This document shows positions 45,131-56,665 of a DNA stretch of 64,000 bases, in pieces. Position numbers and translations under genes: made by a program. The stretch spans positions 146,999,647 to 147,063,646 of the forward strand of contig CM071597.1 of NCBI GenBank assembly GCA_036435485.1. The letters run 5' to 3'. The first letter of the stretch is position 1. Each line of letters starts with the position of its first letter. Source of the DNA: Saposhnikovia divaricata. Lineage: Eukaryota > Streptophyta > Magnoliopsida > Apiales > Apiaceae. The notes beneath the pieces were generated by a model. The model was not told the origin of the DNA, made no database searches, and saw only the letters and a list, made by a program, of their open reading frames with translations.

Positions 45131-45908
45131 CTACACATCTCGTATAGAGCGGAGTGGTTCCATATCTAGAATTGCTTTGATTTTATCAGGGTTGGCCTCT
45201 ATGCCTCTCTTTGAAACCATCAATCCCAAAAATTTTCCTGATCCAACACCAAAAGCACACTTGGATGGATTCAACACCATCTTATGGTGCCTCAGCACTT
45301 CGAATGCCTCTTTGAGGTACTTAATGTGGTCTGCCTTGATTAGGCTCTTGACCAACATGTCATCAACGTAAACCTCCATGGTTTTTCCAATCAGATGAGC
45401 GAATATCTTATTCATAAGTCGTTGGTAAGTAGCTCCTGCATTCTTTAAACCAAAAGCCATAACAAGGTAACAGAAAACACCAAAGTCAGTTATGAAGGAT
45501 ACCTTTGGGATGTCATCCTTGTGCATCTTAATCTGATTGTAACCACTTAATCCGTCCATGAAGCTCAACATCTCGTGTCCAGCTGTGGCATCTATCAACG
45601 TGTCTATCCTTGGCAGGGGAATCCTTTGGGCATGCATCATTCAAATCAGTGAAGTCTATACACATCCTCCACTTCCCATTTGCCTTTTTGACCATCACAG
45701 GGTTGGCCAACCGCTCTGGGAACTGAATCTCTTCAATGAAACCAGCCTCTAAGAGCCTATCAACTTCTTGCTTAATGGCTTCTTGCCTTTCAGGAGCAAA
45801 ATTTCTCTTCTTTTGTTTTATTATCTTACGCTCAGGATCAACATTCAACTTGTGAGTTATAAGTTGAGGATCAATCCCAGGCATATCAGCTACTGTCCAA
45901 GCAAACAC
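45131..45908 (-). pseudogene. Tat element 2 reverse transcriptase
   Basis: Two overlapping frames. 45908-45620 reads DVFAWTVADMPGIDP, LLEAGFIEEIQFPE, VMVKKANGKWRMCIDFTDLN and ACPKDS; then a frame change near 45620-45640 leads to LPRIDTLIDATAGH, LSFMDGLSGYNQI, VMAFGLKNAGATYQRLMN, the catalytic YVDDMLVKS and FLGLMVSKRGIEANPDK. All core blocks are present, including both Asp of YVDD. A stop at about 45128 follows DV, and reading continues in frame as KLTGRVAALGRFIS to the RNase H. The frameshift and stops make it inactive. Confidence 0.9.
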
Positions 45909-46074
45909 ATCACTATTCTCTTATAAGCATGCTATTAATTTGCCCTTCAAGGGTTCCTTCAGAGAAGCTCCTACATAAGTAACTTTTTCAGGGTCGCCCA
46001 ACTCTAGAGGTATGGGAACCAAGTCCTCTGCTAGCTTTCCTCGGTGTTCATCATCACCGCGGACATCCATGTCT

Positions 46075-46692
46075 TCAATCGGGAGTACCTGCCCCCGCTC
46101 CATCAGCTCTCAAAGCAGCCACATAGCAACTTCTGGCCGTTTTCTGATCTCCTTTCTGTTCTCCAACACCATTCATGGTTGGAAACTTGATCTTCATGTG
46201 ATAGGTAGAGGCAAAATCCTTGAACGCATGAAGTCCGGTCCTTCCCAAGATTGCATTGTATGTCGAGGTAGCCTTGATCACCAGAAAATTCAGCATCTGA
46301 GTGGCTTCCTTAGGTTCTTGCCCGATTGTCACGGGCAGCTGAATAGTCCCTTCAACCTTGGACTCAACTCCGTTAAATCCGTAAATAGGCATGTTGGTCG
46401 GGGTCAATTGAGAGTCAGTGTACCCCATATTTACAAAAGCGTCATGAAACAAGATATCAACAGAAGCTCCATTGTCTATCAAGACCCGCTTCACCTCTGA
46501 GTTTCCAATTACAGGAGTTATGACCAACGGGTCGTCATGGGGGAACTTCACCCCTTCAAGGTCTGAATCATCAAAGCCAATTGCTATTTCAGTCGTAGCA
46601 CACTTCGGGGCCTCTCCCACGATGTGCATCACTTCTCTGGCATACGCTTTTTGAGAGTTTCGAGTTATGTGGCCGTTGTCGGGCCTCCCCAT
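46075..46692 (-). pseudogene. Tat element 2 aspartic protease region
   Basis: The active-site motif is VLIDNGASVDILF, the D-N-G-(A/S)-S form usual in the Tat lineage, followed by the flap and C-terminal block (TYNAILGRTGLHAF). It matures the polyprotein. It ends in another frame at TPD near 46075; the link to the reverse transcriptase passes through 46103-45921 (MERGQVLPIEDMDV, KVTYVGASLKEPLKGKL) with a further stop at about 45921. Confidence 0.85.
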
Positions 46693-46693
46693 A

Positions 46694-48158
46694 TCATGTT
46701 GATAACTGGCCCTCGGGGCTATGGGTTACGATCACGATCATTATCCTCCTATCATTGTCTCTTCTATCATAATCCCTTCTCTGGGTTCCACGATCTTCAC
46801 CCTTAGTGAACTTGTTTAACTTTCCCTTCCGGATCAAAAATTCAATCTCATCCTTTAACTGTCTACAGTCATCCGTATCATGTCCTACATCCCTGTGGAA
46901 CCGACAGTACATATCCTTGTTTCTCTTTTCGGGGTCACCTCTGAGTGGCTTCGGCCACCGAAAGTCCTTATCCTTCTCGATGTCAAATAAGATCTGGCTC
47001 CTAGGAGCATTCAACCTTGCATAGTCAGAAAATCTTGGTCCCAAACTCTTCTTCGGTGGTGAATCAGAGTCTTTGCTAGTCTGGGGATATTTGTCCCTAG
47101 CAACATACTCTTGTTCTTGCTTTCGCTTCTTTGAGTCATTGGAACCCTTACCATTGCCTCCCGCAGCTTCTTTCTTCATGCTATCCTCAGCCTTGATATA
47201 CTTATCAGCTCTTCGCTGGAGTTCAACCATGTTTTCAGGGGGTTGTTTTGCCAAAGACCTCTTAAAGAATAGATCAGTGGTTCCATGCTCTAGGGCTACC
47301 ATTGCCACCTTGTTTTCCAAATCAGTGATATTCAATGTCTTCTTAGTGAACCTCTTAAAGTAATCTCTCTGATTTTCATTCTTTCCTTGCACCACATACA
47401 TAAGAGATGCAGAGCTTTTCTCATGAACTCTTCCGCTGATAAACTGACTAATAAAAGCAGCACTCAACTACTTAAAAGAGCTAATTGAGTTTGCAAGCAA
47501 CCGGCTATACCATCTTTGAGCCATCCGCGATAGGGTTTGAGGGAACGCCCTACACTTCAAGGCATCACTTGCAGGCTGTGTACAACACTGCGTTCAAAAA
47601 CGTCCTGACATGATTTGCGGGATCACTCGTTCCATCATAAGCCTTGATTGTCGGCATCTTGAACTTCTTTGAGATGCGAGCATTAATCACTTCTTCAGTA
47701 AACGGAGGTGTGGGATCATCTGGATCTCCAAGTGGCATCAGATCCTTGGGGTTGCCTTTTGGGGGTTTCCACCCTCGTTGTTCTTCCAGTCGGGGCATCA
47801 GCCCTTTTTCGTCTCCTTGAAGACATCTCCAAGTTGATAATTGGAATCCTCTCTATGGTTGGAGGAGGCTGAGTTTGATTCAATCTAGCTTGTTCTCTCG
47901 CCATATCGTCCTTCAATTTTAAGATCACGGCCTCATAAGCCCTTATCCTCTCAGCAATTATAAAAGGGGGCCATCATGGATACTTCGCGTCCTTCCTAGA
48001 GGTTCTTTGCTAGCATGTCGCCTCCTCTGGGCTTCATCACGGTTGTCATCCTTAGATGATGATGAATCATCAGTATAAGGACTAGAGTAATCATAGTGTC
48101 TTTGTTCAGGGGCTAATCCTCTAATGTAGGGAGGTTGAGGCGGCTCATTGATCCACAA
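46694..48158 (-). pseudogene. Tat element 2 gag
   Basis: The N-terminal part is proline/serine/arginine-rich (PPQPPYIRGLAPEQRH); the frame changes near 47930 and 47820. The gag domain is recognisable: MPTIKAYDGTSDPANHVRTF, then after stops and a frame change FISQFISGRVHEKSS, GKNENQRDYFKRFTKKTL and LFFKRSLAKQPPENMVELQR. A zinc-knuckle-like CRFHRDVGHDTDDCRQL follows at about 46900, the usual single knuckle of this lineage. It is the structural protein of the particle. At least two frameshifts and several stops interrupt it. Confidence 0.85.
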
Positions 48159-48300
48159 AGCATGACCGCTTGGTCTAGGGTCCCTTTATTGAGGGGGATA
48201 GTTAGGCAGCCCATACATCGGGTTGGTACTCAAAGGGAGCACAGTGGTGGAGGTATGACCTTCCAAGTGTGGTTGACGGTTTGTCAAAGGAGAGACCAAA

Positions 48301-48819
48301 TGTTGTGGAGTAAAAACTAGGTTATTAGATTGCGGCTAGGGTTTGGTTGTATTTAATACTAAGGTGTGTGAGCTTCGTGCTTTAATGGCTGCTCTTGTGC
48401 TCGTGGCTGAATCTGCCTTCACAAGATGCCTACGTACTTTGATGAATGTCAAAGATCAAGCCAAAAAACGTCGTCCTAGAGTGAGGGGTCTGACCCTTTA
48501 TATAGGCTGAGAAGCCTGAGACTTAGAATAGGGGATAGGAGACTTGGTGGGTAAGTCAGCCTTGAGGAAGGTTCTAGACTCCTACCTTGTAAGAGTCTGT
48601 TTCTTTGTATGACTTTGTGCCTTGATGGCTACTCTTTGAAGAGCTAATATCCTTATTCAGATCTTATCGTTGAGCTGTCAATCATCCCTAAATATTAATT
48701 AGGAAATTAATATTTAATTAGGGTTTGGGCCTCATTAATAGGCTTCGTACTTGGACCAATCTAGGTCTAATTAATGCAATATTAATTGTGTCTTTAGGGC
48801 TTATTCTTAGCCCATATCA
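48301..48819 (-). repeat. 5' LTR of Tat element 2
   Basis: 519 bp. On the minus strand it starts TGATATGGGCTAAG and ends CCACAACA, followed by the presumed primer-binding site TTTGGTCTCTCC. A TATATAAAGG box on the minus strand (about 48498-48507) is a likely promoter. Confidence 0.9.
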
Positions 48820-48824
48820 CCTTC

Positions 48825-49840
48825 CAAAAAAAATTTTAAAATGCATATAAAATTTTATTTTTGCAAAAAGTAAAATACCTATTTTACTTTTAAATTCATA
48901 CTATACTATTATATTCGAAATATGGTATAATCTGTTGGTTGGTCGATCGGTTAACACCTTCAAAAAATAAAAAATAAATTTAAATGCATATAAAATTTTA
49001 TTTTGCAAAAAATAAAATACATATTATACTTTTAAATAAGGTCTATTTGGTTAGTTGGTTGGTTGGTTAACACCTTCCAAAAAGAATATTAGCTTCTTCC
49101 AAAATAAATTGAATTTCATATAACTAATTAAAAATAATATAAACTTTTTCAATTATACCCCGATTAGAATCCTCGCAGGCCCACACCTCTTCCTGCGACT
49201 CTTTATTCAACGATTTTTGGTGTACAAAAACCAAATAACTTAACAAATAATTTAGTTTAGAAAAGAAGTTATGACAAGGCATATATGGGTTATTAATATA
49301 ATAAATTAAAAAATACCTCTTAAAATACGGATATCACCAATATATTATTCGAACTGAAAAAATAAAGACTTTTTAAAATAAGTTATTGTAAGATTTTAAT
49401 AGTAATTACGCAATTAAGATTTTTTTTTAAAATATACAATACTGTGATAAGCAAAACAGTGTCTATTTGGTTAGTTGGTTGGTTGGTTAACACCTTCCAA
49501 AAAAAGTATTAGCACCTTCCAATTAAATTACATTTAATTAATTAAATAATTCAAAGCTTTTCAATTATACCCCGATTTGAATCCTCGAAGCCCCACATTT
49601 CTTTTTGCGACTCTTTATTCAACGATTTTTGGTGTACAAAAACCAAATAACTCAACAAATAATTTAGTGTAGGAAAAAACTTATAATATGACATATATGG
49701 GTTAGCAATATAATAAATTTAAATAACCTATTAAAATATGGATATCACCAACATATTCTACGGACTGAAAAAAGTACGATATTTTAAAATAAGACATTGT
49801 ATGATTTTGGTAGTAATTACACACTTAAGAAATTTTTTTA
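48825..49840. repeat. ~170-bp tandem repeats, right part, and a 412-bp duplication
   Basis: The TTGGTTAACACCTTCC repeats continue from the left side of the Tat element (32200-32540). In addition about 410 bp is duplicated in tandem: TTTCAATTATACCCCGATT occurs at 49147 and 49559, with TTATTCAACGATTTTTGGTG in both copies. No coding. Confidence 0.7.
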
Positions 49841-50264
49841 AAATAATATTTATTGAATTCTTAAGATGTTTAATAATAAATTTAAAGATTACGTTAAATT
49901 AACAATATTCATTTATGTTAAAAAATTTAATCTAGAACATACGTAAAACTAAAATTAATAAAGAAAAATTATCACTACGCCAAATATGCTCTTATGCAAC
50001 GCCACATTCACTGTTGCTTTAGGCCAAAAAAGCGCTGCATTAGACCAAATGCAACACCAAGGGGGATTGCATCTACCGCCGTTGCATTAGACACATAATG
50101 CAACGCTTTTTTGCCATCAATAGCAACGGCAATAAGCGTTACATAATAGGTGTATTGCAACACCATAGCAAGTAAATGTAACACCAAAAAGCGTTGCATT
50201 TGACATTAGCTTCAGTCCGAAATCCAATCACCAAAGTGGGTCCCACTAGCTTGCCACATCAGCA

Positions 50265-50525
50265 ATGGTCCAGCTGACACGCCACGTCAGCTGTGGGGCC
50301 CACATGCCACGTCAGCAGTGGGGCCAAATGCCACGTCAGCAGTGGGGCCCACTTGCCAAGTCAGCAGTGGTGCCCTCATGCCACGTCAGCAGTGGACCAC
50401 ATGCCACGTCAATAGTGGGGCCCACATGCCACGTCAGTAGTGGGTCCTAGCATGCCATGTCAGCAGTGGGCCCACTTGCCACGTCAGCAGTGGTTCCACG
50501 TGCCACACCAGCAGTGGGGCCCGCA
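50265..50525. repeat. ~24-bp minisatellite with CCACGTCA motifs
   Basis: About ten units of the type ATGCCACGTCAGCAGTGGGGCC, 22-26 bp long. CCACGTCA is exact in seven units and changed in the others (CCAAGTCA, CCATGTCA, CCACACCA). GC content is far above the surroundings. Confidence 0.9.
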
Positions 50526-50904
50526 GCTATGTAATGCAACGCTTTCATTAGCTTTTAAAACACTAGTTCCTTATCTAATGCCACACTATATTTACGAAAT
50601 GCAATAGTAAAATATCAAATGCAACACTGTATTTCCTTGTGCAACACTAGAAATGCAACACTAGAAATATCAAATGCAACGCTATAAATTAAAATTTCTG
50701 CAATATCTTGTTTCATACATAAAGAAACCAATCCAAAACATCAACATACATTCTAAGCATCCTACTAGCCATCCAAATAGTTTACATCCACACCATACAT
50801 CCTAGTAATCCAACACGAAGTACATACAACCAATTCTATAATTAAAAAGTACAAAATGACCAAGGTTAGATATTAGGAACAGTGCATAATAATATTGATA
50901 AGGA

Positions 50905-51096
50905 GGGAGGGAAACATCTGCTAATGGTTTGCCATCTTGTTTCACCCCAAAATGATAAGAGTTTGAATTGAGAAGAAACTGTCATATAAAAGAATTCGGA
51001 AACCAACTCCTTTACATCACTTGTATTTGAGAGGCAGTTCCTATAAGCCCTTTCAATGCTTTGAAAAAGGTGGTCTGCATGGTCAAACTTCCCACC
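50905..51096 (-). pseudogene. BEACH-domain protein exon fragment
   Basis: Follows an acceptor (TTTTTGCCAG) on the minus strand and reads GKFDHADHLFQSIERAYRNC, LSNTSDVKELVSEFFYM, then, after a small frame change, NSNSYHFGVKQDGKPLAD and VSLPP. This is the conserved core of the BEACH domain (FDHADRLF, DVKELIPEFFY, GVKQDG, LPPWA), found in large scaffold proteins of membrane traffic in plants. Only one exon is present, with the frame change and substitutions at conserved sites (Ile-Pro to Val-Ser), so it is a captured, non-functional fragment. It lies about 150 bp downstream of the Alfin-like exon on the same strand. Confidence 0.8.
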
Positions 51097-51252
51097 CTGG
51101 CAAAAACCAATTTGTTACAGTCAGCGAGAAATGCGCCAAGGGCATAAAAAGATTAAGTGCAAAAGATAAAACAGTGATTAATTACAAATAAAAACCAACC
51201 AGACAATAAACTACTGATACGAAAATATATAAAACAATTTAATTCATCTAAC

Positions 51253-51358
51253 CTTCGTGCTTCCACTGTCTCCACTGGGCATCTCTTTTACAGGTTTCCC
51301 TTCTGTTACAACTTCAAATACAGTAGGCAGATCATTGATCAAGCTAAACAGACGCTTC
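51253..51358 (-). pseudogene. Alfin-like (PHD-family) exon fragment
   Basis: A 106-bp exon between an acceptor (CTGCTGAACAG) and a donor (AAGGTTAG) on the minus strand. It reads KRLFSLINDLPTVFEVVTE, GKPVKEMPSGDSGS and TK, the hallmark segment of plant Alfin-like proteins, nuclear PHD-finger proteins that bind methylated histone H3. In those proteins this segment lies between the N-terminal Alfin domain and the PHD finger, which are not present here. The host gene is not in the window, so this is captured DNA. Confidence 0.8.
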
Positions 51359-51395
51359 CTGTTCAGCAGAACAAAACAAGTCCGCTTAAAAACTA

Positions 51396-51618
51396 CTCCC
51401 ACTGTCCCCCTTGGTTCTTTATCTTGGGGACGTAATTCTGGCACGGATTTTAACATGTATTTTACGGATAGTTTCATAATTTATTTTTAAAATTTTTTCT
51501 ATTTTTATACAAAAAAGAATATTTTAAAACTAAGTTATGGAACTATACTTTTTAGAAGTCTTAAAATGCGTGTCAAGCAATGAAAAAAAATGTAAAGAAA
51601 TGAGAGGGACAAAGAGAA
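51396..51618. mobile_element. Stowaway MITE
   Basis: Starts CTCCCACTGTCCC after TA (51394-51395) and ends GGGACAAAGAGAA before TA (51619-51620), slightly mutated Stowaway ends. The interior resembles the truncated copy at 2523-2690. It sits about 40 bp upstream of the Alfin-like exon. Confidence 0.75.
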
Positions 51619-53131
51619 TACTATATAAACCTTTCTCCCTCTTTCTTGAAATTTAATAATGTAAAATCCAAATACATATGATAAAGAATTTTAACAAGTC
51701 TGTAAATTAAAATTCCATTATGATAATAGTTCCAGGAATCATGTTCAACAAATTCCAACTGATAAAAAGTACGTAACTATTGTAAAGAACAATAAGTTAA
51801 TAGTAATACTATGGTACTACCTAAAGGTGTGAAAGACCCGCCACTACTATATATTTAACTCATTTATAAATTTAACAATCCGCAATAGAACATTTCTGGG
51901 TCATGTGATCATGTTGGTCCCATGAAAATTGTGGTCCTTAATTTAGACGTTGAATAATTATGTTATATATTTTGACACTACAAGGAAAACTGAAATATAC
52001 AATGGTTATTGCCCGTTGTCTGATGCCCTGGAATAGCGTTGTCTATCGAGCAGGTGTCTCTTACCAACATCACACAACGGTACACAAATCGTTGTTTGAT
52101 ATCCGGAACAACAACACACCAGGCTCCAAAAGCGTTGTAGCACACCCAGAAACCACAACGGTTATGGTATAAAGCGTTGTGGAAATGGTGATATTACAAC
52201 GTTTTTTTTTATTATGAATGTTGTTAGATTTTGATGTGCACAACTGTTTTGGTGAATTAGAGGCACGCAAAGCCAGCATTTACACAACATTCACATGTGA
52301 TAGAATTCGTTGTCTTTATGTTTTTTGTACAATGTTTTGTACCTTCAAAAGTGTTGTTAGATTCGAATGTGCACAACTGTTTTGTAGCTTCGAAAGTGTT
52401 GTTAGATTCGAATGTGCACAACATATACATGTGATACAATCGTTGTCTGAATTGTTTTTGTACAATATTTTGTAGCTTCAAAAGTGTTGTTATAAACAAA
52501 ATGCACAAGTGTTTTTAGGCAACCAGATGCTTGTTTTAGTTTAATTTACACAATGGTTTTTATGCCAGTGAGGATGTGCATGTACTAAGTTTAGTCAATG
52601 TTTTTTTGTTCATTCATGTTGTCTGAGTTAGTTTGGTACATCGGGTTCATATTGAAAGCATGTTGTCTTTTTTTGTGTCTCTCGTTGTTAGACAATAGTT
52701 TCTATGTTAAAACCTGTTGTCCACGTAGCTGAAATGTTTGGCTTAAAACATGTTAGACAATGGGTTAACTACAAGGAAAATAAGCGAGATGGCCACAACA
52801 TTCATACCAACTAAAATTCATCATATATCATCCTTACCAACTAAAATTTGACCATTACATAAAATGGCCACAACCATCAACACAAACTACTCCATACCAA
52901 ATATTCATCATTACAACCATTCACCAAGCCATCTAACCAACCGAAATAAGTACATCCAGAAATTAGACTAACATCAATGTATTTTGAGATGAACATCTCC
53001 ATCAAAAACAGATGGACTTGAAGATAACTTAATTTTAAATATAAGCGCCATACCCATATATATGTACGCTAAAATCCCAAAAGTTAACAGTTGTTCAACC
53101 TTAAATACGGAGTCACCTAACGAGCAGCAAC

Positions 53132-56100
53132 CTACTGAGCATGGTTCTTCATGAAGTACTTTGCCCACTCAATCTTGATTTCATTGAGTTCCTTTACGCC
53201 ATAACCCTGCATGTTACCCCTTCGAAGCCACTGAAAAATAGAGCAGTGTTAGTTCATATCACATATCTTAGATAAAAAAAATAAACAAATTGAAATTTTT
53301 ACCTTTGAAGTAAACTTCAGCTCCTTGTCAAAAGATATTTCCTTCATATAGCGCATCACAAACAACCCACAATCTTTGCTCCCATGCTGGAGTGGAACAC
53401 CCTAAAAATATATGTAAAAATATTACATTTACACTGCTTTAGAGAGCACAGAAAACTGACCAGAACTTATAACTCTGCCAAAAAAAAAAATACCGCCAAA
53501 TTCTCCCAGGTTACTTTCTTCTTTAGATACCTCTTTCCATTTTGCTTGTACAGTTTGATGCCACTGTGACAAAATAATATGAATCAAAATTAAAGTGATT
53601 CTAAATTAAACAAATTATAGATCTGGTACTCACTTGTCAACCACTTCTATCTATTCTTCACCGGCAATTCTTCGTTTCAACGGGTCCATGTGGTATACAA
53701 TTTGTGCTTCTGGATTCACGACAGTCAGCACCCAATGGTTCCTAGTAAATAATATATAGACTAAATTAGTTTTGACCGTTATAATATTATAAATAAACTA
53801 TTAGCATTCATATAAAAATAAATGAGGCACATTGATATATTATCAGGAGATGCAATATCAGCATTCATTTTCACAAACAATACTAAAGCTCAACAAATCA
53901 AATGAAACAAGAACTCACACATGGTTATATGGCAATAGAAAAATTTGCCCGGTTTTCGCATTATTGAATCTTAGAGAAAGCGCACGTGACCTCTCTGCTG
54001 GACTACCGCAACCAAGAGCACCTATCAAGCCGGGATCAACAAACGATACCATATCGGACATCTTATGTTTTTTCAAAGATTCCTCCAGTATACTGTATAA
54101 AAAAATTAACAAACCTAACTAATCATTTCGTTCAAAAACTCTTGACAACGTCAATAAAATTTTTGAAAGTGATACTTACTTAACAAACAAGCAAATTACT
54201 GAGCCCGATATTTCGCCTCCAGAGCATAAAGCATGCACATCCGATAAAAAAAATAGCCTACTTAGTAGTTAACGTAAACGTTTCTTGGCTTAACTGGAAA
54301 GTCAATGTGCGACCACCAGCTAGTGCCTCTTTTGCCCAAATCCACAAGCACTTCAAACTCGGGGGGTAATCAGGGCCCATATCAACCACAAACTCTGGTT
54401 CCAGGACACAGTCATTTAGTTTCTTAAACTTTTTTGCAACCATATTCTTGGCTTCCTGAAAAGGAAAGATTAGTAAAAGTCAACTTAGAATGTAAACCGA
54501 AGTAGTAAAATAAGTAGATCCATTAGGTAAACGAAAATAAAAACTATGCTTTAATCCTTTACATATAAGGTTATAACCTTTGGAGATCCTTGCATGGGAG
54601 CTTTGCTTGTCTCCACTCCGAGTATAAGATTTCTCGGCCAAGCAATATATGTTCCGAAAGCTTGCTCCACAGTCGTGATTTCACCTTCAATTGGGAAGGG
54701 AATCTGAACAGTTCCTTGGATGACACGAGTAATAGACACTCGTGCATTTTCTTTTGCCAATGGTTTTCCATGAAGAACCTTACTTACTGTATCAACTGTT
54801 GCGTAAGCAACAACATTTGTCGGGGAGCCAATTGTCAATTCCTACTCCGAACAACCCTTGACAATATTATCAGCTCCCTTAGACACATTCGGAACAGCCA
54901 CCTGCCCATCATCAACCTCCACAACCTCTTGATTCTTATCTTCAACATCATTCTTCTCACCAGGTTGGATCTTCTCTTCAGCATGCTTCTCCTCTTCAAC
55001 AAAAGGTAATTTATTATCGACCAGATCTAGCTTCTTTTTCACCCCTTCCACACCCAAATCCATACCATGCCCTCCCTTGGAACAACTTCCTTGTTGTGAT
55101 CCAATATTTGGACTACCATCAGTAGTATCAATTTTGTTTCCACACAAACCAGCTTTCAGCTTTGCCATCTCTGTCTCGAATTTTGTAGACCAAAGAGCAT
55201 CCCGTTCTCAAATTATTCTATCAGTCTCTTCGGCCATAAACTTTTGGATACCTTCTTGTATCTTTTCATCAATGGACTTGCCTTTCCTCTTCGACCTGGG
55301 AAGATCGAAATAGACAGATTGCTTGACATAAGCCCCTTGGCCCCGCACTCGTTTGCGATGCTCAGGTTTACCGAGCGCCTTGGTCAAGACATCGTCAGTG
55401 CCTTCCTCGGTCAATTCCCCATCACTTACTTTTTTTTTCAGGATCCCCTAAAAAATGAACATAAAATTGTAGAAGTTAGCATGTATAAATGACTGATATC
55501 GGTGCAAGTGAACAATCTTTATTGCAACAGAAATGAAAAACTTACAATTTCGTTTGCAATGTTCTTAATTTCGTCCGACATAAAATTTCCATCTTTGTCT
55601 TGTCGTGCACGGATCCAACAGTCTGATCGATCAATCTCTATATCAGGATCACCTTGAGACTGCATGTATAAACATGTTTGAGGAATTAACATTAATCCAT
55701 AATCATACAAATTCCAAAGAAAAATATATTGGCAATATTTGTCATGATCACTAACCATTTCTTGTTCGAGGTTAGCATAACCCTTGCGAGAAATGCAATG
55801 GGGATATATATTCAACTCCCCTCTCTTTGTCTGCTTGCCATGGATCTCCAAATATTCATTAGTTAGACGACTAGCAACAAACATGTCCCAGTGCGCCTTT
55901 TCGATAAAAGAGTAATCAGCTGGTGGAAACTCTACCAACTCAGGCTGGTCACAATGTACAAAGACATAATCGGTTGATAAACGGCTTTTGAACTCCCTCC
56001 ACTTCTTACAAGCCGATTTCAACAAAATCTTCTTTGCTGTTGGCGGTATATCAAATGCCATCTACATATATAAACATGTATATCGAAGTAGTTAAGTTAG

Positions 56101-56665
56101 AGGGAGCACATGTGTATTAACTTTATACTTTGTCATAATTTAATATGAATTCAAAATATTACCTGCACACAATAAAAAATCTTGTTTTTCCTTTCCTTCG
56201 GAACTTTCTTCCACGAATCATACCATATTGGGGCTTTAGTTCTAGCGAGAACCCCAATATAACTTTGCATCTCCCCGGTTGCTGAACCATAAGGCTCTCC
56301 TTTTGAATTGAAAGACACTGTGTACTACATGCCTAGCATCTTGCGCCTAACAATCCTATGCATTGTTACAGGTCCGCGTTTTAAAAGCTTAAGCCCTTCT
56401 TGTTTAGTAATCACCGGTTCATCTGCTCGTTTCCTCTTCTTTGATATTTTGTTCTTCAAGTTCGAAGAAATAGCCTTCTTCTTTACAGATTGAGGGGAAG
56501 AGTTCTGAGGGCATGACACTGTTTTTTTCTTCATCGATACGGTCTCCACTGCCTTGTTTTTTTTAAAGCGTTCAAAAGCTTTGTGGCAACTGGATTCGGA
56601 GAAGATTTTGTCTTTTGAGAAGATTTCTTCTCCGAAGCTAATTTTGTTTTCTTTGAAGGTGACAT
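53132..56665 (-). pseudogene. TNP1-like protein with Ulp1 (C48) protease domain, ten exons
   Basis: Exons (minus): 56665-56163, 56061-55756, 55659-55546, 55447-54563, 54455-54180, 54092-53919, 53741-53634, 53563-53494, 53401-53303, 53230-53132; all junctions have GT/AG and keep phase. N-terminus MSPSKKTKLASEKKSSQK, basic. Exons 1-3 form the CACTA-associated transposase-like domain (YDSWKKVPKERK, WREFKSRLSTDYVF, PHCISRKGYANLEQEM). Exon 4 carries a domain with GSPTNVVAYATVDTVSKVLH. Exons 5-10 form a Ulp1-type cysteine protease: NHWVLTVVNPE (His), YHMDPLKRR (Asp), HGSKDCGLFVMRYMKEI (Cys). Frameshifts at T8 runs near 56560 and 54250 and stops at 56325, 55208, 54842 and 53651 inactivate it. Confidence 0.8.

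Larger units (their letters stand above)
32541..48819 (-). mobile_element. Full-length, mutated Tat-lineage Gypsy element
   Basis: LTRs at 32541-33058 and 48301-48819, with CCTTC at 32536-32540 and 48820-48824. The element lies on the minus strand: gag, protease, reverse transcriptase, RNase H, a second (archaeal-type) RNase H and integrase run from 48158 down to 42776. An antisense gene (plus strand, 40434-42338) follows integrase, tail to tail. A CACTA (33931-39663) is inserted in the 3' region, so its own length is about 10.5 kb. The two LTRs differ at roughly twenty sites plus small indels, and the coding region has several stops and frameshifts, so it is inactive and older than the Athila element. 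Confidence 0.92.
49973..51975. mobile_element. Left part of a CACTA element with captured exons
   Basis: The left end CACTACGCCAAATATGC is followed by repeated GCGTTGCAT/ATGCAACGC motifs (49990-50210 and 50530-50690), i.e. a subterminal array. No matching right end (GGCGTAGTG) was found up to 64000, so the element is either truncated or interrupted by the CACTA 51976-63614 and continues outside the window. It carries BEACH-domain and Alfin-like exon fragments, a Stowaway MITE and a minisatellite. Confidence 0.65.
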
